DNA from: Chitinophagaceae bacterium
GTDB taxonomy: Bacteria > Bacteroidota > Bacteroidia > Chitinophagales > Chitinophagaceae
DNA length: 7,518 bases
Assembly: GCA_030151745.1 (NCBI GenBank)
Contig: JASLDA010000228.1
Location: forward strand, 1 to 7,518
Direction of reading: 5' to 3'
The translations under genes were made by a program, and so were the position numbers. Positions 1 through 5,698 of the stretch are shown one piece after another. Under the pieces are notes generated by a model. The model made no database searches. It had not been told where the DNA came from and saw only the letters and a program-made list of their open reading frames with translations. Numbering within the stretch: the stretch's first letter is position 1; each line of letters begins with the position of its first letter.

Positions 1-1083
1 GCCGCTCTTGCCGCCAGGCTTCAGGCCCCGGTCGGCTATACGTTCCGTGCCAAAATGGATATACAGGCTGCGAACCCGACCGAAGTCGGCATGACGGGCC
101 TGCTGGGATTGCCGGCGGCCTATCACGCAATGCGGGAAGCAGGGCTGGTGCTGCTGCTGGGAACGGATTTCCCCTATACGCCGTTCATGCCGACGGGTAA
201 CCGGATCGTGCAGATCGATGAACGGGCGGAATGGCTGGGCCGGCGCTGCAGGCTGGACCGGGGCTATGTCGGCCATATCGAGGACACGCTCCCGCTGCTG
301 ATTCCCCTGCTCCGGCAGAAGGAAGACCGCAGCTTCCTGGATGCCCAGCTGAAGCGCTATGCGGATGTGAAGGAAGATCTTGCGCGGTTCGCGGCGGTCG
401 AAGGCGAGCGGGACCTGATCCAGCCGGAGGCCGTCGCCGGAGCCATCGACAGGCTGGCCGATGTCGATGCGATCGTTTCGCTGGACACGGGGATGTGCTG
501 TGTCTGGGGAGCCCGCTATATCCAGGGCACGGGCCGGCGCAGGTTCCTTGGTTCCTTTAACCACGGATCGATGGCGAATGCCATGCCGATGGCTATCGGA
601 GCGGCATTCAGCTTCCCCCAGCGGCAGGTGATAGCGCTTTGCGGGGATGGCGGTATATCCATGCTGCTCGGCGATCTGGCTACGATCCGGCAGTACAAGC
701 TGCCCGTGAAAATCATCGTCTTCAACAACCGCTCCCTGGGAATGGTCAAGCTGGAAATGGAAGTGGCGGGCCTGGTGGACAATCAGACGGACATGTTCAA
801 TCCCGATTTCGCGATGATCGCGACGGCCATGGGCTTCGAGGGAATAACCGTGCATGAGCATGCAGAGTTGGAGCCGGCCCTGCAGCGGGCTTTTTCGGCC
901 AGCGGCCCGGTGCTGGTCAATATCATGACGAACCCGGACGCGCTGGCCATGCCGCCCAGGCTGGAATGGGCACAGCTCAAGGGCTTCACGCAGGCGATGA
1001 CGAAGCTGATGCTGAACGGCCGCATGGACGAGGTCCTGGCAACGGTGAAGGCGAATTACAGGCACCTCGGCAGTATGCTGTGA
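1..1083 (+). CDS. poxB: Pyruvate oxidase / quinone-dependent pyruvate dehydrogenase, PoxB type (5' truncated)
   Basis: A ThDP- and FAD-dependent enzyme expected to decarboxylate pyruvate oxidatively to acetate and CO2, passing electrons to the quinone pool at the inner face of the membrane. The frame is open from base 1, so the gene begins upstream. The 360 visible codons match the middle and C-terminal domains of PoxB. About 210 residues, mainly the PYR domain with its catalytic Glu, are missing relative to the 572-residue E. coli protein. Residues below are numbered from base 1. The middle (FAD-binding) domain carries NPTEVGMTGLLG and LLGTDFPY. The ThDP domain carries GSFNHGSMANAMP, GDGG at 215-218 and the NN pair at 242-243, which together form the ThDP/Mg2+ motif. 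The tail (KGFTQAM...NGRMDEVLATVKANY) aligns with the region that forms the lipid-binding helix in E. coli PoxB. An acetolactate-synthase-like enzyme is the main alternative, but the colinear motifs favour PoxB. Confidence 0.88.
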   Translation, partial: AALAARLQAPVGYTFRAKMDIQAANPTEVGMTGLLGLPAAYHAMREAGLVLLLGTDFPYTPFMPTGNRIVQIDERAEWLGRRCRLDRGYVGHIEDTLPLLIPLLRQKEDRSFLDAQLKRYADVKEDLARFAAVEGERDLIQPEAVAGAIDRLADVDAIVSLDTGMCCVWGARYIQGTGRRRFLGSFNHGSMANAMPMAIGAAFSFPQRQVIALCGDGGISMLLGDLATIRQYKLPVKIIVFNNRSLGMVKLEMEVAGLVDNQTDMFNPDFAMIATAMGFEGITVHEHAELEPALQRAFSASGPVLVNIMTNPDALAMPPRLEWAQLKGFTQAMTKLMLNGRMDEVLATVKANYRHLGSML

Positions 1084-1161
1084 GCTCCGGTCCGCCTTTC
1101 TGAGGGTACATCGGAGATTTGCTTGTCTTTGCTCCTACTGCACAATTGCCGCACGCGGTGT

Positions 1162-1178
1162 CCGGGGATTTTCCCCGG
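1162..1178. other. Perfect 7-bp hairpin between poxB and dctA
   Basis: CCGGGGA at 1162-1168 pairs exactly with TCCCCGG at 1172-1178 around a TTT loop. It lies 79 bp after the poxB stop and 61 bp before dctA. No T-run follows on either strand, so it is not a classical intrinsic terminator. It could be a weak or Rho-assisted terminator for poxB, or an operator for dctA. No other clear signal was found in the 155-bp gap, and no good TAnnTTTG box precedes dctA. Confidence 0.4.
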
Positions 1179-1238
1179 CCCTTCCGGTAGCAGTTTCGGG
1201 GATAATTCGGCATCTTCATGCTGAACTGCGCCTGATTC

Positions 1239-2483
1239 ATGCCTGAGACTCCGACTTCATCCATCCGTCCGGGCGGCTTCCGGGCGCTGGTCCGCAACCT
1301 GAGCTTCTGGGTTTTCATCGCCATCGCAGCAGGTGTGCTGCTCGGGCATTTCCGTCCCCAGGCAGCAATCCGGATGAAGGATATCAGCGGCGCGTTCATC
1401 TGGCTGATCAAGTTGTTCATTGCGCCGATCATCTTCCTTACGATCGTTTCCGGAATCGCCGGCATGGGAGATCTGAGGAAGGTAGGGCGTATCGGACTGA
1501 AGGCGCTGCTGTATTTCGAGATCGTTACGACGATCGCCCTGGCGATCGGCGTCGGGCTGGCATTGCTGCTCAGGCCGGGGCATATTTCCAGGGGCAGCCT
1601 GCAGGCGCAGGATCCGGGCAGATACACCGGCGCGGCCCATGCATTCGGCTGGTGGGACTTTTTCAAGGCGAATATGACGCTGCAGGTGCTCATCCTCGCG
1701 ATCGGCTGCGGCATCGTCCTTGGATTTCTGCCCTCGAAGGACGGAATCGTCGCCCTGCTGCACCGGATCTCGGGCTGGGTATTCGGGGCATTGAAAATGG
1801 TCATGTATCTCGCTCCGCTTGGGGCCTTCGCCGGGATCGCATACACAATCGGGACATTCGGGCTGCACACTCTGTTACCCCTTGCCAAACTGGTGGGGAG
1901 CGTGTACCTGACGATGGTCCTGTTCGTGTTCGTGGTGCTCGGATCCATCATGCGTCTCTGCGGGATGCGCATACTGCCCTTTCTGAAAAGCATCCGCGAG
2001 GAGCTGCTGCTGGTCCTCGGGACCTCGTCGTCCGAGGCTGCGCTGCCCGGTATCATGCGCAAGCTCGAGGCCATGGGCTGCAGCAAGCCGGTGACGGGGC
2101 TGGTGATCCCGGCCGGCTATTCGTTCAACCTGGACGGTACCTCGATCTATCTTTCGATGAGCGTTATTTTCATCGCGCAGCTATACGGCGTGCAGCTCAG
2201 CGCCGGCGAGCTCCTCAGCATGCTCGGCATCCTGATGATCACTTCCAAGGGAGCTGCCGGCGTCACCGGCAGCGGTTTCGTCGTGCTCGCGTCTACGCTG
2301 ACGGCCCTGCATCGCATTCCTCTGGACGGACTCGCATTTCTGCTGGGCGTCGATAAGTTCATGAGCGAAGCCCGGGCCCTGACCAATATCGTCGGGAACG
2401 GAGTGGCGACGATCGTGACTTCGAAAAGCGAAAACGAGGTCGTAGCCCCGGACGCAGCCCTGGAGCTGGAGCGGATCGGGTGA
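1239..2483 (+). CDS. dctA: C4-dicarboxylate:cation symporter, DctA type (DAACS family)
   Basis: A secondary transporter of the inner membrane that would import malate, fumarate or succinate with cations. Its 414 residues are near the usual family length (E. coli DctA, 428). Family signatures occur in order: IAPIIFLTIVSGIAGMG (about 61-77), LYFEIVTTIAL (91-101), the serine-rich hairpin GTSSSEAALP (261-270), GYSFNLDGTSIY (293-304), SKGAAGVTGSGF (336-347) and DKFMSEARALTNIVGNGVAT (372-391). In the last motif the position that is Asp394 in GltPh, which binds the substrate amino group, is Ser376, while the following Arg is kept (Arg379). This matches dicarboxylate rather than amino-acid carriers. 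The ATG at 1239 is chosen because an in-frame TGA ends at 1235 and the next Met lies beyond the first membrane segment. No Shine-Dalgarno is visible. The malic enzyme gene downstream supports malate as a substrate. Confidence 0.93.
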   Translation: MPETPTSSIRPGGFRALVRNLSFWVFIAIAAGVLLGHFRPQAAIRMKDISGAFIWLIKLFIAPIIFLTIVSGIAGMGDLRKVGRIGLKALLYFEIVTTIALAIGVGLALLLRPGHISRGSLQAQDPGRYTGAAHAFGWWDFFKANMTLQVLILAIGCGIVLGFLPSKDGIVALLHRISGWVFGALKMVMYLAPLGAFAGIAYTIGTFGLHTLLPLAKLVGSVYLTMVLFVFVVLGSIMRLCGMRILPFLKSIREELLLVLGTSSSEAALPGIMRKLEAMGCSKPVTGLVIPAGYSFNLDGTSIYLSMSVIFIAQLYGVQLSAGELLSMLGILMITSKGAAGVTGSGFVVLASTLTALHRIPLDGLAFLLGVDKFMSEARALTNIVGNGVATIVTSKSENEVVAPDAALELERIG

Positions 2484-2490
2484 TGGGGAT

Positions 2491-2518
2491 ATGTTTGATG
2501 TTTAATGGATAATGTTTA
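2491..2518 (+). repeat. Degenerate heptanucleotide tandem repeat, four units
   Basis: Four head-to-tail 7-mers follow the dctA stop: ATGTTTG (2491-2497), ATGTTTA, ATGGATA and ATGTTTA (ending at 2518). A T-rich tract follows (2524-2535). The stretch is clearly AT-rich against a GC-rich background. The first unit with the preceding T reads TATGTTTG (2490-2497), a perfect TAnnTTTG box, but no TTG lies at a suitable distance upstream, so a promoter here is doubtful. Confidence 0.5.
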
Positions 2519-2593
2519 ACGGGTTTTGTTTTTTGGGGGTGAGGGGACCGTTACTGGCATTAACATCCGGCAAAAAAATCCCGCAGGCCTGTG

Positions 2594-2609
2594 AGCCGGT
2601 CCGCCGGCT
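2594..2609. promoter_or_regulatory. Short inverted repeat in the maeB upstream region
   Basis: AGCCGG (2594-2599) and CCGGCT (2604-2609) form a perfect 6-bp inverted repeat around TCCG. It ends 37 bp before the maeB start and just ahead of TACCTTGC (2615-2622), a poor relative of the TAnnTTTG box. If that box is used, the repeat would sit between the -33 and -7 elements, a typical place for an operator. It could equally be a hairpin in a longer maeB leader. No T-run follows, so it is not an intrinsic terminator for dctA. Confidence 0.3.
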
Positions 2610-2646
2610 TGCGATACCTTGCCGCGCCTAAGCAACGTACCAAGCT

Positions 2647-4932
2647 ATGTCCCAGCAAATCCGGAAAGAAGACGCCCTGGCCTACCATGAACAAGGCAGG
2701 CCCGGAAAGATCGAGGTCGTACCTACCAAATCGACACGCAGCCAGCGAGATCTGGCCCTGGCCTACAGTCCCGGTGTCGCAGTGCCCTGCCTCGAGATCC
2801 GGGATCGTCCCGACGATGCTTATCGCTACACGGCCAAGGGCAACCTGGTAGCCGTCATCAGCAACGGTACGGCGGTGCTCGGTCTCGGCAATATCGGAGC
2901 CCAGGCTTCGAAGCCGGTGATGGAAGGGAAGGGGCTTCTGTTCAAGATATTCGCCGACATCGATGTGTTCGATCTCGAACTGAATACGGAGAACATCGAC
3001 GAGTTCGTGCGTACCGTAAAGATCCTCGAGCCCAGCTTCGGCGGCGTCAACCTGGAAGACATCAAGGCACCGGAATGTTTCGAGATCGAGCGGCGTCTGA
3101 AGGCCGAGCTGAACATCCCGGTCATGCACGACGACCAGCACGGTACGGCGATCATTTCCGGGGCGGCGCTGCTCAACGCCCTGGAGCTCCAGGGCAAGAA
3201 GATCCCGGAGGTCCGCTTCGTTGTGAACGGCGCCGGCGCGGCCGCAATGGCCTGCGTGCAGATGTATATCAGGCTGGGCGCGGATTACAGCCAGTTTATC
3301 ATGTTCGATAAGGACGGGGTGCTGCATCGCGGGCGGCCCGACCTGGACGAGCTGAAGCTACGGTTCGCCAATGGCCGGGAAACTATGTTGCTGGCGGAGG
3401 CCATGCAGGGCGCGGATGTGTTCGTCGGGCTCAGCGTGGGTAATGTGGTGACGGCGGAAATGGTGCAGAGCATGGCCCCGCGGCCCATCGTTTTCGCGCT
3501 CGCGAATCCGGACCCGGAGATCGCATACGACGAGGCGATCGCCGCACGGCCGGACGTGATCATGGCCACCGGCCGCAGCGATTACCCGAACCAGGTGAAC
3601 AATGTACTGGGCTTTCCCTTCATCTTCCGGGGCGCCCTGGACGTGCGCGCCACGGGCATCAACGAAGAGATGAAGCAGGCGGCCGTCTACGCCCTGGCCG
3701 AGCTGGCCCGGGAGCCGGTGCCGGATATCGTGAACGCGGCGTACAACCAGCAGGGACTTCGCTACGGTCCGGGCTATATCATCCCCAAGCCCATCGATCC
3801 CCGCCTGCTGGTCACGGTGGCGCCTGCAGTGGCCCGGGCGGCCATGGAAAGCGGCGTCGCGCGTATGCCCGTCCGGGACTGGAGCGTATATGAAGCGCAG
3901 CTGTACGACCGGCTGAGCCCCGACGAGAATATCCTGCGCTTCATCAACAACAAGGCGAAGCAGCAGCCCCGGCGAGTGGTCTTTGCCGAGGCCGAGAACG
4001 ACAAGATCCTCAAGGCTGCGCAGATCGTGCAGGAAGAAGGCATCGCTACGCCCATTCTCCTGGGCGAGCCCGCGCGCATCCGGCGATTGCTCGACGAGCA
4101 CGGCATACCGCTGCATGACGTGGAGATCATCGATCCGAACAATCCGGCCGAGGAGGCGCGCCGTCAGCATTACGGCGGGCTGTTCTTCGAAAAGCGCAAG
4201 CGCCGGGGATACAATCAGTACGAAGCCCGCAAGATCATGCGGGAGCGCACCTATTTCGGGCTGATGATGGTCGAGACCGGCGAGGCGGATGCGCTCATCT
4301 CCGGTCTTACGCGACGGTACCAGGATACCCTGCGCCCCGCCCTGGAGATCATCGGCCTGGCCCCGGGCGTAAAGCGCGTCGCCGGCATGTATATCATGCT
4401 GACCAAGCGCGGTCCGCTGTTCTTCGCCGATACCACCGTCAATTTCAATCCCACCGAGGATGAGCTGATAGACATAACGCTGCAGACGGCGCGGGCCGTG
4501 GAAAGCATCAATATCAAGCCGCGCATCGCGATGCTGTCGTACTCGAACTACGGAAGCAGCGCTTCCCCCGAGGCCATCGCCGTGCGCAATGCCGTGGCCC
4601 GCATCCGGGACCTGCACCCGGACCTGATCATCGACGGGGAAGTGCAGGCCGGGATTGCGTTCGACAAGGAGCTGCTGGCCGAGAACTACCCGTTCTCGCC
4701 GCTGGTGGCCGAGGCGCCCAATGTGCTCATCTTCCCGAACCTGGCCGCCGGCAATATCGCCTATCACCTGCTGCACGCGGTAGGAGGGGCTGAGGCGATA
4801 GGGCCGATCCTGCTGGGCATGAAAAAACCCGTACACGTGCTGCAGCTCGGGTCGACCGTGCGCCAGATCGTGAATATGGTAGCCATCGCGGTCGTGGATG
4901 CGCAGCGTAAAGCCGCCGACGTGACGATCTGA
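2647..4932 (+). CDS. maeB: NADP-dependent malic enzyme, MaeB type, with C-terminal phosphotransacetylase-like domain
   Basis: Cytosolic enzyme that oxidatively decarboxylates malate to pyruvate and CO2 with reduction of NADP. The 761 residues match the full length of bacterial MaeB (about 760). The malic domain (about 10-430) shows YSPGV with candidate catalytic Tyr40, KPVMEGKG with candidate catalytic Lys95, metal-site segments NLEDIKAPECF (135-145) and HDDQHGTA (161-168), the Rossmann motif GAGAAA (195-200) and NPDPE. The phosphotransacetylase-like domain (about 440-755) carries MLSYSNYGSS (629-638) and IIDGEVQAG (661-669). In characterised MaeB proteins this domain serves oligomerisation and acetyl-CoA feedback and not acetyl transfer; the same is inferred here. 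The ATG at 2647 is well supported: an in-frame TAA lies at 2629 with no start codon between, and homology begins right after it. No Shine-Dalgarno is visible. Cofactor preference (NADP over NAD) is assigned from family type only. Confidence 0.96.
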   Translation: MSQQIRKEDALAYHEQGRPGKIEVVPTKSTRSQRDLALAYSPGVAVPCLEIRDRPDDAYRYTAKGNLVAVISNGTAVLGLGNIGAQASKPVMEGKGLLFKIFADIDVFDLELNTENIDEFVRTVKILEPSFGGVNLEDIKAPECFEIERRLKAELNIPVMHDDQHGTAIISGAALLNALELQGKKIPEVRFVVNGAGAAAMACVQMYIRLGADYSQFIMFDKDGVLHRGRPDLDELKLRFANGRETMLLAEAMQGADVFVGLSVGNVVTAEMVQSMAPRPIVFALANPDPEIAYDEAIAARPDVIMATGRSDYPNQVNNVLGFPFIFRGALDVRATGINEEMKQAAVYALAELAREPVPDIVNAAYNQQGLRYGPGYIIPKPIDPRLLVTVAPAVARAAMESGVARMPVRDWSVYEAQLYDRLSPDENILRFINNKAKQQPRRVVFAEAENDKILKAAQIVQEEGIATPILLGEPARIRRLLDEHGIPLHDVEIIDPNNPAEEARRQHYGGLFFEKRKRRGYNQYEARKIMRERTYFGLMMVETGEADALISGLTRRYQDTLRPALEIIGLAPGVKRVAGMYIMLTKRGPLFFADTTVNFNPTEDELIDITLQTARAVESINIKPRIAMLSYSNYGSSASPEAIAVRNAVARIRDLHPDLIIDGEVQAGIAFDKELLAENYPFSPLVAEAPNVLIFPNLAAGNIAYHLLHAVGGAEAIGPILLGMKKPVHVLQLGSTVRQIVNMVAIAVVDAQRKAADVTI

Positions 4933-4994
4933 GCCTCCATGCCGCGCGCAGCGATCATCGGGGAAGTCACAGCAGGAACCTGCAATGCCTGGTC

Positions 4995-5106
4995 CATGTC
5001 ACCCTGAGCTTCCGGTCGAAAGGCGGCATGGAAAGACGACGCTCCCGGACTTTCACATGCTATGGTTCGACCCCGGTTCGCCCGAACCTGCGCTCACCAG
5101 GACATG
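4995..5106. repeat. 112-bp imperfect palindrome, REP-like intergenic element
   Basis: Five pairs of arms nest in order: CATGTC 4995-5000 with GACATG 5101-5106; TGAGC 5005-5009 with GCTCA 5092-5096; GGTCGAA 5014-5020 with TTCGACC 5066-5072; GCATG 5026-5030 with CATGC 5056-5060; AAAG 5032-5035 with CTTT 5050-5053. The right arm carries an extra small hairpin, GGTTC/GAACC (5075-5088). The left arm (TGTCACCCTGAGC then GTCGAA) resembles a palindromic intergenic repeat with a CCCTGAGC...GTCGAAGGG core that I remember from many Bacteroidota genomes; that resemblance is from memory and unverified. Confidence 0.6.
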
Positions 5107-5175
5107 AAAAGAGAACCGATCAACGAGCTGTCTCGGCAGTGGAGATGTCGCCTTGAACACGTAGCCGCTTGAACT

Positions 5176-5241
5176 GCGGGCACGAAGGGGCCTTCGCCGC
5201 GCTTCCCAAGAGTCCTTTCACCGGGTGTTCGTTCGCGAACA
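5176..5241. repeat. Two small hairpins: 5176-5200 and 5226-5241
   Basis: The first has CGAAGG (5183-5188) facing CCTTCG (5191-5196), extended by GCGG (5176-5179) with CCGC (5197-5200) across a 3-nt bulge. The second has TGTTCG (5226-5231) facing CGAACA (5236-5241) around a TTCG tetraloop. Neither is followed by a T-run. They lie between the 112-bp palindrome and the large double hairpin and may belong to the same repeat cluster or a longer structured transcript. Confidence 0.4.
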
Positions 5242-5317
5242 AGCTGTTTCGTCCCTGCAATCGGGGCGTTTGTCAGATGTTCCTGCCAGGGGTTGACCGG
5301 CTATCTATTTTCGAGTC

Positions 5318-5458
5318 CGAAGCCATGGAGAGCGGCGACACGTGGCAGCGGATCGGGAAATGTGGGAGCGCCGCTCTCCGGTGCTTCGCCAAAGGCAGGG
5401 CGGCGATTGCGCGTAGAGGTTTGCAACGATCTGGGTAGGATGGCGCAGCCTGCCTTTG
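5318..5458. other. Two adjacent long stem-loops: candidate structured RNA or mobile palindromic repeat
   Basis: Stem-loop 1: CGAAGC (5318-5323) pairs with GCTTCG (5383-5388), then after a 3x3 internal loop an 11-bp perfect stem GGAGAGCGGCG (5327-5337) pairs with CGCCGCTCTCC (5369-5379) around a 31-nt loop. Stem-loop 2 starts 2 nt later: CAAAGGCAGG (5390-5399) pairs exactly with CCTGCCTTTG (5449-5458), with an inner TGCGC/GCGCA stem (5408-5412, 5443-5447). Seventeen pairs in the first and fifteen in the second are unlikely to be chance. On the + strand a terminator-like hairpin follows at 5469. The strand and whether it is transcribed are unknown. Confidence 0.45.
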
Positions 5459-5468
5459 CGGTACGCGG

Positions 5469-5484
5469 AGCCCGGTGGCTTTTT
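5469..5484 (+). terminator. Weak intrinsic terminator candidate
   Basis: AGCC (5469-5472), loop CGGT, GGCT (5477-5480), then TTTT and AT. The stem is only 4 bp, so it is weak alone, although G-T wobble can lengthen it slightly. It is the only hairpin in the gap followed by a T-run on the + strand and would end a transcript containing the double stem-loop just before it. Confidence 0.3.
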
Positions 5485-5555
5485 ATAGTAGTGAAAATTC
5501 GGGGCGGGCCGGATTGGTGTAAGAAGGTACAGGCGAGCGTAAGTCGATAGGGCAT

Positions 5556-5678
5556 ACCTGCATCGACCCGGATCCTGATCCGCGGCGACGCGCCGTCATC
5601 CGGCGGGATATGCCCGGCCCGCGCCCGGGTTCACCCAGTCGATGCCAGGTTGCGGCCTGCCGGAGGTAGGGCGCAACC
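5556..5678. repeat. Branched palindrome cluster next to the arginase-like gene
   Basis: The outer arms ACCTGCATCGAC (5556-5567) and GTCGATGCCAGGT (5638-5650) are complementary apart from one bulged base. Inside lie CGGATC/GATCCG (5569-5582), CGGCG/CGCCG (5583-5595) and ACCCGG/CCGGGT (5566-5571, 5625-5630). An overlapping hairpin, GGTTGCG (5648-5654) with CGCAACC (5672-5678), ends 20 bp beyond the stop of the - strand gene. On the - strand these would be the first structures met after that stop and could act in termination or 3'-end protection, although no T-run follows. The alternatives overlap, so not all can form at once. Confidence 0.45.
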
Positions 5679-5698
5679 GCATCGCATCGTGGCAATCC

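Larger units (their letters stand above)
4933..5698. other. 766-bp non-coding, hairpin-rich gap between converging genes
   Basis: No credible gene was found between the maeB stop and the end of the - strand arginase-like gene. Short open frames on both strands (5169-5438 +, 5293-5550 +, 5301-5555 -) overlap one another and have no recognisable motifs. The region is full of perfect or near-perfect inverted repeats, listed separately. Because the flanking genes converge, transcription termination from both sides is expected here, but only one weak hairpin-plus-T signal (5469-5484) was seen. A minor palindrome directly after maeB, GCAGG/CCTGC at 4972-4983, also lacks a T-run. Confidence 0.7.

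Noticed and set aside
1218..1235. Five-codon mini-ORF (ATG to TGA) ending 3 bp before the dctA start, a possible leader peptide
   Set aside because: Too short to separate from chance, with no attenuator-like codon run or start signal.
986..2086. 366-codon - strand open frame across the poxB end and dctA
   Set aside because: It is antisense to two well-identified genes and has the low-complexity composition of a shadow frame.
2524..2535. T-rich tract after dctA as an intrinsic terminator
   Set aside because: No GC-rich hairpin precedes it; only the AT-rich heptamer repeat does.
3358..4836. 492-codon open frame on the - strand inside maeB
   Set aside because: It is fully antisense to a strongly identified malic enzyme, has no recognisable motif, and is rich in Arg, Gly and His as expected for a shadow of GC-rich coding DNA.
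5301..5555. 84-codon - strand frame, and overlapping + strand frames at 5169-5438 and 5293-5550
   Set aside because: They overlap each other on both strands, coincide with long inverted repeats, and have no motif or start signal. They are more likely by-products of a repeat element than genes.
4933..5698. CRISPR array, tRNA or attachment site in the hairpin-rich gap
   Set aside because: No regularly spaced direct repeats, no tRNA-like cloverleaf with conserved arms, and no integrase or direct-repeat pair were seen.
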